Assembly (NCBI RefSeq): GCF_000969835.1
Contig: NZ_KQ033912.1
Location: 1,027,126 to 1,091,125, forward strand
Source of the DNA: Parabacteroides goldsteinii DSM 19448 = WAL 12034
Lineage (GTDB): Bacteria; Bacteroidota; Bacteroidia; Bacteroidales; Tannerellaceae
DNA: 64,000 bases
Reading direction: 5' to 3'
Part shown: one piece after another, positions 8,896-16,944 of the stretch
Layout of the letters: each line of letters starts with the position of its first letter
How positions within the stretch are numbered: position 1 is the stretch's first letter
Made by a program: the position numbers and the translations under genes
Notes under the pieces: model-generated
Told to the model about the DNA's origin: nothing
The model's database searches: none
The model's input: the letters and a program-made list of their open reading frames with translations, nothing else

Positions 8896-11800
8896 TTATT
8901 TAACGATAGCTTTTACAGCAGCTTCGCCTTCAACAGCTACTACAACTACACCTGCAGGAGCAGCGATTGTAGCTTCATTTGAAGTGATTACTGTGTTAGC
9001 AACTGTCTGGCCAAGAACGTTAGTGATAACAACTGTCTTGCCTTCAGCCCCCTTAACAACTACGCCACCGTTTACAGCCGATACAGATACTGTTGATGTA
9101 GAGATTTCTTCATTTTCTGTAGCCATATCGTCTTCAGAACCTTCATAAAGGTTGAAGATAAGAGCGCTATCATCACCTACTTTAGCATCTTCGAAGTCAG
9201 ATTTATCGTCTGTCAATACCAAGCAGTTGTTCTGGTTCTTCAACCAAGCTGCATTGTTAGGAGCGATCTTTTCACCATCGTAATTGTTAGATTCAATCAA
9301 GAATGAACGTTCTTCTTCGATTGCATCTGCCAGATCAACATTAGCCGGGTCAGTATAACGGAATGACCAAGTGTAGTTGTGATGGTCGTCTTTCTTAACT
9401 TCTTTCTTCATATCGATAGAAGAAATCTTTTTAGCTTCGAGAGCTTTCTTGATGTCAGCCAACTTCAAGTCTTTATCTGCAACAGTTGCAAATTCATTAC
9501 CCAAGATGTAGATTACGCTATCTTTTTCTACAGCGTCAACAAAACCTACGCGAGTGTACTTACCGAACTTGTAAAGCTGTTCTTCAGATACAACATTACC
9601 TGTTTCTTTCTTAGCAGAGTCAGCGAAACTTACTAACAGTTTATAACGGTTGAATTCAGATTCTTTGATAGTTGCATGTGTACATTTCTTAGGATCGGTT
9701 GTCTTGTTACCGTCAGCATCCATGTGTGTATGATTTGTTGCATCACAAGGAATTGTATCCAATTCAGTTACAGCCTTGTCACTTACATAAATCAAATACT
9801 GAGGTTTGATATCATAGCGGTCAGACTTGCCGATATTGAACGGACGAACGTAGAATGACAGACCTGCTTCTGCGATATTAGTATTTCCAATACCTAAGTA
9901 GCTCATGCCTTTACGTTTGAAGTTTTCGTTAGTTTCATCCATCAGATAATCACCAACGTAAGATTCCTTGAATTTCAGATAAACAGGAGCGTCTTTTCCA
10001 TCTTCTACACCTTCCAATTTTGTATTGAAACGACGATACAACGGCTGATTAGCTTCCTGGATATCAAATGTAGCTGTACTGATTTCTGTTAATACTTCAG
10101 ACAGTAACAGAGCTTTGTCGTCATTCTGACGTACACCAGCTTTAGTGTTGATGTTCTGAGCAATCAGAGCATAGTAGCAAACTTTTTCACCCGCTTTTTC
10201 AAATTCATTGTTTTCTTTGAAATAGAAGCTAGCCTTTTTATCAACACGTGCAGCATCTTTTGTTACAACGAACTGACCTTCTACATTCTGATAGATAGCT
10301 TCACGATCCAAGCTAACTGTATAAGCACGTCTATACAACTGAGTTAAACCAGTGATCTGAGCCTTAGCTGCTGCTGACGGAGTATAACCATATGCAGCTT
10401 CTTTAGTACCTTCGATTGTGAAACGACCTGCATCAGTAGTCAATACATTCAAGATAGAATCCTTTTTGTTTACATCCAAATATCTATCCTGAGCATACGG
10501 ATGCCAGTAGTTGAAGTTATAACCGTTGAATTCTAACTCTGCATCTGTATAGTTCTTATAACCCAGATATTTGTTGCTTACAGAAGCTGCTGCAACCGGA
10601 ATAAATTCAACTTCTACACCATTGAACATACCGATCAATTTGTGAGGATCATAGTTTTCACCTTTTCTCAATTGATAAACCGGAACATTGTTCTTAGCAT
10701 TAAATTCACGGTTTGTGATAGAAACAGGAGAAATAGCTATACGTTTGTCAGAAACATCAGTCTTCACAACTACCCACTGGAATGCCGGCATATGGTCAAA
10801 TTCCATATTGTCGATAGCTGCTTTGCCAGTCCAATCAGCAACAGAGTCTGTTGTATAAATATGAACACCGTAGAATTCTTTAGTCTTCACATTCTGAATT
10901 TTATACACACCAGCAGGAATACTCATGAAGTCATCACTGATACCGTTTGCATAAGCATACAGGTTTACATAGTTATCTTCTGCTTTACCATTGTCATCTG
11001 TATAGAATGTAACAACCTTGCTGGTTTCACCTTCCAATGTACAGTGAGAAAGAACTGTGTACTGTGTATTATCTTTTACATCTTTAGCCCATTCGCTTTC
11101 AGCTGTATACAACTTAGCACTTGTTGTATGCATTGACCAACTAGTCAGCTTACCACCCTTCTGATATTTAGGTACAACCGGAGTTGCTAATTCAACAAAG
11201 CTACCCAAAGATTCGATTTTGATAGAATCGGTCATCAGGTTCTTAGTGAATTTGAAACGGAAGGCATCACCCGGTAAGTTATAACCCAGTGTATCGATAG
11301 CACCAGCCTTTGTCATTACTGTATTAGTACTAACTTTAATCGGGTTGTATGTCTTATATGTTTCACCTTTACTCTGGAAGTAAGAAGTATCCACATGAGC
11401 ATACTTGTTTGACACTTTACCGTCAGCTCCGATCTTATTCAATACCAACCAGTCAGTTTCAGGAGTTTGAGTAGTCCATCCTTCTTTTGTTCCATTAATT
11501 GTAGTAATGAATTCAGCAGGTTTTGCAGCAGCAGCAATACCCTGAACCTGATATTTGTCAGCGAACAGATTGTTAGTAGCAGCAGCACCATCGAAAGTCA
11601 ACTGCATATACTTAACAGCGTCACCCTTCGTATTCAGATCAACAGCGCTCATTACCCATGTATTAGGCTTAACAACTTGAACACTTATACCTGTTAACGA
11701 ATTTTTCTTATGATCTTTAACAGCGTAAAGAACATTATTAGCATCTTTCTTTACAGTCATCACAGAGTCGCCATCTGCAAAATCGATAGTGAAAGCCTTA

Positions 11801-12273
11801 GCAGATACTAAATCACCAGTAAAACGGCTTTCCAACCACTTCCACTGTGACAGACCTTCGATTGTTTGAGACTTCGCTGTAGCAGTAGCAGCTGAACCAA
11901 CGACTGCATTATCTTCATTGAATGAGAAAATAACACCTGTTGCTTTGTTTTCCAACACAAAACGAGTGAAACCACCATCAGTAGTCACTGTTGAAATTTT
12001 CCAAAGAAATGAGTCTACTTGTGCAAGACTGTTCAAGTTGGCTTCAGCAAGAGATTTAAACTGGAAAACACCTGCATTCGAATTTTGAACGCCGATATAC
12101 TCCTCGCTGCCAACTGTTGTACCTACATTCAAAGCATAGTACTTTGCATCAGAAAGCTCTTCAGTATTACCGACTGTAAAAGCAGTAGTACCAAATTTGT
12201 TTCCCTGTGCAAAAGCTCCAACACTTGATGCCAGCAATGCGCCGACCATAAGAGTAGAAAACTTTTTGTTCAT
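8896..12273 (-). CDS. Large surface protein with DUF6383 / type IX-like C-terminal domain
   Basis: About 1125 residues from the ATG at 12273 (MNKKFSTLMVGALLASSVGAF, a signal peptide); the 20 codons upstream have only a TTG start and correspond to the conserved leader. The body is a long beta-rich region without a family I recognise. The last about 65 residues (VSAVNGGVVVKGAEGKTVVI ... PAGVVVVAVEGE ... KAIVK) match the DUF6383 pattern and resemble type IX sorting domains: an LGQxV strand, a PAGV strand and a final Lys-x-x-x-Lys. A paralogue lies at 32726-36535 with the same signal peptide, C-terminus and flanks. Expression is probably set by the invertible segment at 12367-12543. Surface-layer or adhesin function is an inference. 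Confidence 0.8.
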   Translation of the reverse strand: MNKKFSTLMVGALLASSVGAFAQGNKFGTTAFTVGNTEELSDAKYYALNVGTTVGSEEYIGVQNSNAGVFQFKSLAEANLNSLAQVDSFLWKISTVTTDGGFTRFVLENKATGVIFSFNEDNAVVGSAATATAKSQTIEGLSQWKWLESRFTGDLVSAKAFTIDFADGDSVMTVKKDANNVLYAVKDHKKNSLTGISVQVVKPNTWVMSAVDLNTKGDAVKYMQLTFDGAAATNNLFADKYQVQGIAAAAKPAEFITTINGTKEGWTTQTPETDWLVLNKIGADGKVSNKYAHVDTSYFQSKGETYKTYNPIKVSTNTVMTKAGAIDTLGYNLPGDAFRFKFTKNLMTDSIKIESLGSFVELATPVVPKYQKGGKLTSWSMHTTSAKLYTAESEWAKDVKDNTQYTVLSHCTLEGETSKVVTFYTDDNGKAEDNYVNLYAYANGISDDFMSIPAGVYKIQNVKTKEFYGVHIYTTDSVADWTGKAAIDNMEFDHMPAFQWVVVKTDVSDKRIAISPVSITNREFNAKNNVPVYQLRKGENYDPHKLIGMFNGVEVEFIPVAAASVSNKYLGYKNYTDAELEFNGYNFNYWHPYAQDRYLDVNKKDSILNVLTTDAGRFTIEGTKEAAYGYTPSAAAKAQITGLTQLYRRAYTVSLDREAIYQNVEGQFVVTKDAARVDKKASFYFKENNEFEKAGEKVCYYALIAQNINTKAGVRQNDDKALLLSEVLTEISTATFDIQEANQPLYRRFNTKLEGVEDGKDAPVYLKFKESYVGDYLMDETNENFKRKGMSYLGIGNTNIAEAGLSFYVRPFNIGKSDRYDIKPQYLIYVSDKAVTELDTIPCDATNHTHMDADGNKTTDPKKCTHATIKESEFNRYKLLVSFADSAKKETGNVVSEEQLYKFGKYTRVGFVDAVEKDSVIYILGNEFATVADKDLKLADIKKALEAKKISSIDMKKEVKKDDHHNYTWSFRYTDPANVDLADAIEEERSFLIESNNYDGEKIAPNNAAWLKNQNNCLVLTDDKSDFEDAKVGDDSALIFNLYEGSEDDMATENEEISTSTVSVSAVNGGVVVKGAEGKTVVITNVLGQTVANTVITSNEATIAAPAGVVVVAVEGEAAVKAIVK

Positions 12274-12366
12274 AATCAATAAATTTAATATTAATAATAG
12301 TGTTATAAAAGTTCTATCTGTAGGACACGTCAAAATGTCACAAATTGTTAAATGACGAGTTTAAAC

Positions 12367-12543
12367 GTTCCTTTTTTCTAGTCACGTTTTTCCCCATCTT
12401 TTGCTTTCGTATAAAAAAGGATGATTTTTGTACTAACTTTGTTATTGTATTGATAAGAAAGGACATAGAAAAGAAAAAAATATTCGGAAAAAGATTGGTG
12501 GTTTAAAAGAATGTCGTAATTTTGCTGGCGAGAAAAAAGGAAC
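12367..12543. promoter_or_regulatory. Putative invertible promoter segment 1 (OFF orientation)
   Basis: Inverted repeats GTTCCTTTTTTCTAGTCAC (12367-12385) and CTGGCGAGAAAAAAGGAAC (12525-12543) match at 16 of 19 positions and enclose 139 nt. Inside, promoter-like elements read rightward, away from the surface gene: TTTG at 12400-12403, N19, GATTTTTG at 12423-12430, and TAACTTTG at 12434-12441. No TAnnTTTG is seen reading toward the gene. The segment starts 94 nt upstream of the gene's ATG. The copy at 36628-36804 has the same total length and the same element offsets. Confidence 0.75.
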
Positions 12544-12651
12544 CTTTTTTTTAGTCACTCTCTTTTCCCTATCTACTGATTAATATTCAACCGATATAAG
12601 CACTTTTGGAATCCGGTAAAACAGACGTTTTTCCCTAATACCTTTCCAACG

Positions 12652-12717
12652 GATGCCTACCCGTCAGAACCCCGATGCCTACTCGTTTTCGGAGCGATAA
12701 CTACCCGTTCTGAAAAA
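12652..12717. repeat. Three 22-bp tandem iteron-like repeats
   Basis: Cores GATGCCTACCCGT (12652), GATGCCTACTCGT (12674) and GATAACTACCCGT (12696) recur with an exact 22-bp period, about two helical turns. They lie just beyond the 3' end of the primase-like gene. The arrangement resembles replication iterons or a cooperative binding site. Confidence 0.75.
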
Positions 12718-12745
12718 GGCCGTTTTTAGAACGTGAAATACCGAT

Positions 12746-12776
12746 GAGTCTCAAAAGTCTCACGAGTCTCACCCCC
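12746..12776. repeat. 31-nt inverted copy of the SLT-coding repeat inside the primase gene
   Basis: This stretch just downstream of the stop codon is the reverse complement (28/31) of bases 14213-14243 inside the gene. Both contain three 9-nt units of the AGTCTCACG type ending in a run of five C. In the mRNA the two would pair to a long-range stem. Confidence 0.75.
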
Positions 12777-12781
12777 CTTTT

Positions 12782-15145
12782 TCATTTCTTGACATTTTTG
12801 CCTTTTTCCGTCTTTCGATAGTAACCGATTGATACTAAAAGAAGTAGACCATACCCCTGTGCTTTTTTCAACATACGGAACACACTCGCACGGCTAATTC
12901 CGCGGACACGAGCCTCTTCGAGTATATCCGACGTTTTAAACTCATCCGGCATGGCCTCAAAAAGGTCGACTTGCGCATCCGGCAACTTGTAATGCTGCTC
13001 CGTGTCGCTATGCTTCAACGAAGTGCTCACCAGCAACGAATGACGCAAGCAGCATTTCCCGATATGGAAAGCGATCTCGAAATCGTCGTCCGCTATCTCG
13101 ATTTTACCGTCCGTATTCCGCGATTCACCTTTACGGATCCCCGTCAACGTCATTGCCATGCGGAAAACGATCAGGCGATGGCGCAACACGACAGAGGCTA
13201 TGTCGTTGTTGCCAAATACACGTACATTATTATATTCACGTTCGAAGAAGCGGTCAAGTCTTTTACGCTGCTTGTCGGAAAAAGAGACAAAAGTCGGAGA
13301 ACTATCCAAATGCACCGCTATGTCAAGCACCCGTTGCCCCAGTCTTTCAAAATAACGCAAGCTGCAAAGCGTATCGTCGGCCGACGTAAGCGGTTGATAT
13401 TCGCTACGACCGGTAATGCGGTAAATCAACATGCGACTGTATAGCCCGCTCTCGGTCGAAGGGATCAGCTTTGTCAACATGCCGGGAGTACCTGTTGCCA
13501 GAAAACCCAGTTCGGGAAATTCGATATAAGAAGTCCCGTTGGTCTTCGACGAACAGCTGATCCGTTCATGCTGGAAAGCCTGGTTCAAGACGTAACTATA
13601 CCCTCCGAACTCTTGCGCAATGGTATTATTGACCGACTCGAGTTCCGTCTCATACAAAAACGAAGCATAAGGGCTATTCACGTCCAACTGTTCGATCATA
13701 CGCGCCGTCGTCGTGTAACCACTCATGTGCAGGTGCTTCTGACGAACCAGCTCCGGCTCTTCGACAGGAGGGCCGGCCGGCTTCTTACCTTTCGCGGCAC
13801 GTACCTGCGCCTTGTAGTTGTCTGATGCCTCTCTTTTCTCCTCGTATTCCTTCACTTGCGCTTTCGAAACGTCGTACACGTAGTTTTGCCAGGGATCAGC
13901 CAGTTTACGGACCACATTGATGCTCCCTTTGCCACTTCCAGAAGGGCCGACGATCAAGGTATAGAAAGGCGGTTTATACAATTGATTCTTCAACATGCCG
14001 CTGACACCCGGCATGATGGTGCTCAGTACAGTCAGCGAAGAGAGGAGCAACAGGTCGTATTCGCGGTCGTCGGTAGCCACCTTCAGAATCTCACTAATCA
14101 GTCCGGGGCAACGCTCCAAAATCGCTCTGTCGAAGTGGGGCAAATCGACCTCATCAGGATCAATATCAAAGCCCAGAGGCGAATCACCCTCTGTTGGTGG
14201 ATTTTCAGAAATGGGGGTGAGACTTGTGAGACTCGTGAGACTCTTTTGTCCGGTAGAGGCCGTCGGAGGACACCAGGGATTGCTGCCGTGCGACGAACGG
14301 TAACGGCGGTACACGTCTGCGACGATGCCCCGGATTTCCTTCTCCGCAAAGCCCGGTTCCACATAACGGCGCAGGCATTCGGCCATCACTTCGTTTTCGT
14401 CGAACCCCGCACTGTTCAAGGCCGAAGCCAGCTTCAACACGAAGCTATGACGGCCGCCACCGGCAAAAGGATTGTTTGCTTCAAATTTGTCGATGTAGTT
14501 GGACAGCGAATTGTCCGGATAGGACGACGCACGGACAGCCGGAGCCTTTTTCGCCACCGGCACCGTTTCCTGCGGGACATGCACCACTTCGGCCACCTCT
14601 TTATAAAAAGCTTCCGGATCATAGCTGGCAAAGCAACCGCGGTTGGCATCCTTGCCGGAGATATCCACCGTTACACCGGGGAGGTCTTTCTCGATCATCG
14701 AACGCACCTGTTCGAACGCTTGCAGATGATGTTCCTGATCGCTGTCCACCAGCACAAAGAGTTTGTTTCCCGTATGGGAAGGACTGATATGCCCGGCTTT
14801 CACATAACCGAGTTGCGCAGCCTGGCTGAGAATTTGCTCAGGTGGCAACAGCACATCATCAAGATCGATGCAGATGCAACCGGAGTAACGAACCATATGT
14901 TCGAGTTTACGGCCTCCAGCCATCGCTCCGCCGGGTACCAGCAGAGGGAGTCTTTTCTTACCGGCTTCGGCTTTTTCATTTTCACTGGCAGCTAAATAGG
15001 CTTGCACTTTTTCTACCGCTTTTTTGTGTTTTCCGCTTCTGACGTCAGCAATGTAGCGTTCGAGGGTGGTTAACATCAATGTTTGCGTGTCGAATGCCGA
15101 GAAATACAACGTACATTCAACGGTTTGTTTTTGATTCAAGTTCAT
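12782..15145 (-). CDS. BT4734-like primase fused to DUF3987 ATPase/helicase-like domain
   Basis: A 787-residue protein. Residues 65-185 match the BT4734-like (VirE N-terminal) family of archaeo-eukaryotic-type primases: catalytic Asp94 and Asp96 in CICIDLDD, SPSHTGNK near 121-128, and Asp161 in VDISGKDANRG. A primase C-terminal-type helical region follows (AGGGRHSFVLKLASAL, about 225-290), then a low-complexity SLTSLTSLT linker near 300, and a DUF3987 P-loop domain with GPSGSGKGS (Lys406). A C-terminal helix-turn-helix-like part ends the protein. Likely a primase-helicase of mobile-element origin. It lies 26 nt downstream of DUF4248 and is divergent from the HU/hydrolase genes, an arrangement seen repeatedly in Bacteroides. 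The linker repeat and its inverted downstream copy are unusual. Confidence 0.82.
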   Translation of the reverse strand: MNLNQKQTVECTLYFSAFDTQTLMLTTLERYIADVRSGKHKKAVEKVQAYLAASENEKAEAGKKRLPLLVPGGAMAGGRKLEHMVRYSGCICIDLDDVLLPPEQILSQAAQLGYVKAGHISPSHTGNKLFVLVDSDQEHHLQAFEQVRSMIEKDLPGVTVDISGKDANRGCFASYDPEAFYKEVAEVVHVPQETVPVAKKAPAVRASSYPDNSLSNYIDKFEANNPFAGGGRHSFVLKLASALNSAGFDENEVMAECLRRYVEPGFAEKEIRGIVADVYRRYRSSHGSNPWCPPTASTGQKSLTSLTSLTPISENPPTEGDSPLGFDIDPDEVDLPHFDRAILERCPGLISEILKVATDDREYDLLLLSSLTVLSTIMPGVSGMLKNQLYKPPFYTLIVGPSGSGKGSINVVRKLADPWQNYVYDVSKAQVKEYEEKREASDNYKAQVRAAKGKKPAGPPVEEPELVRQKHLHMSGYTTTARMIEQLDVNSPYASFLYETELESVNNTIAQEFGGYSYVLNQAFQHERISCSSKTNGTSYIEFPELGFLATGTPGMLTKLIPSTESGLYSRMLIYRITGRSEYQPLTSADDTLCSLRYFERLGQRVLDIAVHLDSSPTFVSFSDKQRKRLDRFFEREYNNVRVFGNNDIASVVLRHRLIVFRMAMTLTGIRKGESRNTDGKIEIADDDFEIAFHIGKCCLRHSLLVSTSLKHSDTEQHYKLPDAQVDLFEAMPDEFKTSDILEEARVRGISRASVFRMLKKAQGYGLLLLVSIGYYRKTEKGKNVKK
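14213..14243. repeat. 9-nt repeats encoding the SLTSLTSLT linker
   Basis: Three 9-nt units (sense AGTCTCACG type) inside the primase gene encode Ser-Leu-Thr three times. A near-identical block in opposite orientation lies after the stop codon at 12746-12776. Copy number changes would keep the frame. Confidence 0.8.
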
Positions 15146-15171
15146 TAGAACTATTTTTTAATTTAACATGC

Positions 15172-15408
15172 TCAGGGTTCGCCTAGGTGTTCCACCAGGA
15201 CGGCAACCTGTTTTGGAGTATATAGTTTCTGAAATTTTACCCATCCGACAGCTTCCAGCTTGGCTTTCAATCCGCGGGAGGTGCGTATCCATTCCCACAT
15301 ACGCTTATAGGCAACAACCGGCGTGTGGCCGGGGAAATACAGTTGGGCGAATTCCGTTACGCCATAGGCTCTCCCCCAGGGAGATACTTCTATTTTTTTG
15401 TCTTCCAT
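15172..15408 (-). CDS. DUF4248 family protein
   Basis: A 78-residue basic, tryptophan-rich protein (WGRAYGVTEFAQLYFPGHTP, KRMWEWIRTSRGL, FQKLYTPKQVAVLVEHLG) of the DUF4248 family. It has no signal peptide. The TEFAQLYFP... and YTPKQVAVL segments look like a small helix-turn-helix-like fold, so DNA binding or partnership with the primase is possible but unproven. It lies directly upstream of the primase gene (26-nt gap) and is very likely cotranscribed with it. Confidence 0.75.
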   Translation of the reverse strand: MEDKKIEVSPWGRAYGVTEFAQLYFPGHTPVVAYKRMWEWIRTSRGLKAKLEAVGWVKFQKLYTPKQVAVLVEHLGEP

Positions 15409-15556
15409 AATTATTTATAAATTACAATATTAACACACTACAATATACAAACAATATCAATAAGTTGTATCAAAAAAGACGAATATTTATCAAATAAAAT
15501 ACACACTGAACATCCTGCACCATTCCACAGCCTCCCATGAAGGTAAATGCCTGTAT

Positions 15557-15564
15557 TATCTTTG
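15557..15564 (+). promoter_or_regulatory. Candidate -7 element for the HU-hydrolase operon
   Basis: TATCTTTG matches TAnnTTTG exactly, 54 nt before the HU-like start codon, with no good -33 element. It is the only promoter-like element seen in the 210-nt divergent gap (15409-15618), which is otherwise AT-rich and featureless. Confidence 0.5.
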
Positions 15565-15618
15565 CAATGTAGTTCAGAAACAAGTTCTTATCACACTAAC
15601 CCTTAAATATTTAACAGT

Positions 15619-16071
15619 ATGTCAGTAAAGTACAAGCTGGTCTTGAAAAAAGACCTTACCCAAGGAGCGGTAGCGGATGCGAAACGTTATTACGCATCCG
15701 CCCCGGTGAGTGGAATGATGGATTTCGACTCCATCTGTGAATTGATAGCCGACCGTTCCACTGCGAGCGATGGCGACGTGGCACTGGTTGTTCTCGGCCT
15801 GATCCGTGCGATGGAAGAAGCTTTACTCCGCAACGAAGTAGTTCAACTTGGAAGACTAGGTAATTTCCGGTTGTCGATCGGTAGTTCCGGAACAGTCGAA
15901 GAAAAAGATTTTCAAGCCAACATGATCCGTAAACCGAAAATCATCTTCACCCCCGGCGATAAGCTACGCGCCATGATCGAAAAAGTAAGCCTCGAACGCA
16001 TCGGCAAGGAGCCGGAAACACCGGAAGAAGGCGGAAGCGGAGGTGGAAGCGACCGCCCGGAAATTGAGTAA
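15619..16071 (+). CDS. HU-like DNA-binding protein
   Basis: A 150-residue member of the HU/IHF-like family of Bacteroidota. The HU core is seen as KYKLVLKKDLTQGA, helices up to GLIRAMEEALLRNEVVQLG, and the beta-arm region RLGNFRLSIGSSGTVEEKDF. It has a longer C-terminal tail rich in Glu and Gly (EGGSGGGSDRPEIE). Canonical HU is about 90 residues, so this is the long variant that commonly accompanies primase/DUF4248 cassettes. It starts the rightward half of the cassette, 30 nt before the peptidoglycan hydrolase gene. Confidence 0.85.
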   Translation: MSVKYKLVLKKDLTQGAVADAKRYYASAPVSGMMDFDSICELIADRSTASDGDVALVVLGLIRAMEEALLRNEVVQLGRLGNFRLSIGSSGTVEEKDFQANMIRKPKIIFTPGDKLRAMIEKVSLERIGKEPETPEEGGSGGGSDRPEIE

Positions 16072-16101
16072 TTTTTAATTTTCAATCTTCAATTAAAAAG
16101 T

Positions 16102-16569
16102 ATGACAGCACAACAAATCAACTTCGTCAAGAACTCCCTGCAGGCCGCCGTGTCTGCGGGAGCCTCTTTCAACATGAATCCCACCGTGATACTGGCACAG
16201 GCTGCCTTCGAAAGCGGATGGGGAATGAGCAAACTGGCAACGGGCAGCAACAACTATTTCGGTCTGACGGCCTACGGTTGCAGTAACCAGTACTGGCACG
16301 GTGGCAAAACGACAGTGAACACCGGCAGTTACTCCCTGGATTTCCGCCGGTACGACACCCGCGAAAATTCCTTTCTCGACTTCGCCCGCCTGATCCGCAA
16401 CAACTACCGTACCGCCTGGCAGGCCAACAACAATCCGGAAGCCTATGCCCGCGAGATAGCCTACAGCCCGTATATCAGCGAACTAAACGGCGACGACCGC
16501 GAAACCTACCGCCAAAGCCTGGTCCAGATGGAGAAGACGGTACGGGCGATTGTTGAGATTATTATTTAA
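16102..16569 (+). CDS. Glucosaminidase-type peptidoglycan hydrolase
   Basis: A 155-residue single-domain enzyme of the FlgJ/glucosaminidase type, predicted to cut glycan strands of peptidoglycan. The catalytic glutamate is Glu37 in AQAAFESGWGMSKLA; NNYFGLTAYG and the C-terminal YSPYISELNGDDRETYR are also typical. There is no signal peptide, so export would need lysis or another factor, as for phage endolysins. The small membrane peptide gene directly downstream would fit a holin-like partner. Some databases label relatives as N-acetylmuramoyl-L-alanine amidase. Confidence 0.82.
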   Translation: MTAQQINFVKNSLQAAVSAGASFNMNPTVILAQAAFESGWGMSKLATGSNNYFGLTAYGCSNQYWHGGKTTVNTGSYSLDFRRYDTRENSFLDFARLIRNNYRTAWQANNNPEAYAREIAYSPYISELNGDDRETYRQSLVQMEKTVRAIVEIII

Positions 16570-16594
16570 TCATTCATTTAACCCTAAAACAACC

Positions 16595-16765
16595 ATGTCC
16601 AAATTCAAACGAATCATCGAATTCATTCTTGCTTTGCTTAATTTTTTGTTTCATTTCAAACCGTCAACAGATGATAAAACGGCTATCGTTACTGAAACTT
16701 ATCCCAGCCCTGCTGCTCCGCCTGGCACGGAAAGGGATCACCCTGTATTTGAAACTATCCCTTAG
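16595..16765 (+). CDS. Small single-pass membrane peptide
   Basis: A 56-residue peptide (MSKFKRIIEFILALLNFLF...) with a basic N-terminus, one hydrophobic helix (about residues 7-20) and a polar proline-rich tail. The ATG at 16595 lies 25 nt after the hydrolase stop; a longer in-frame version starting inside the hydrolase gene is less likely. Similar tiny genes end this cassette in other Bacteroidales. A holin-like role is a guess from size and position. Confidence 0.6.
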   Translation: MSKFKRIIEFILALLNFLFHFKPSTDDKTAIVTETYPSPAAPPGTERDHPVFETIP

Positions 16766-16791
16766 GATACGGCTGCGGCTGCCGTAGGGAT

Positions 16792-16842
16792 AAGGCTGCC
16801 GGTCAATGCCTCCCGAAGGCTGCCCGGTGGCCTTTTATTTTC
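16792..16842 (+). terminator. Terminator after the HU-hydrolase cassette
   Basis: Arms AAGGCTGCCGG and CCGGTGGCCTT form an interrupted stem around a 21-nt loop and are followed by a T-rich run (TTATTTTC). Confidence 0.6.
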
Positions 16843-16905
16843 AATAACATCTTTTTAACCCCTCATTTTTTTCAGGTTCTACAAGGTTATCTCATTCTGT
16901 TTACC

Positions 16906-16913
16906 TACTTTTG
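16906..16913 (+). promoter_or_regulatory. Candidate -7 element for pyrE operon
   Basis: TACTTTTG matches TAnnTTTG and lies 31 nt before the pyrE ATG. No convincing -33 element. Confidence 0.5.
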
Positions 16914-16944
16914 CAGACTGATATAAATATATATGTAGGATTGT

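Noticed and set aside
12652..12717. CRISPR-like repeats
   Set aside because: Only three 13-bp cores with 9-nt gaps; too short and no cas genes.
13856..14995. 379-codon open frame on the plus strand
   Set aside because: Antisense to the primase-like gene, whose domains and motifs are convincing; no recognisable product.
16550..16594. 15-codon extension of the small membrane peptide into the hydrolase gene
   Set aside because: It overlaps the end of the hydrolase, and the residues are unlike a signal or membrane segment; the ATG at 16595 starts just before the hydrophobic helix.
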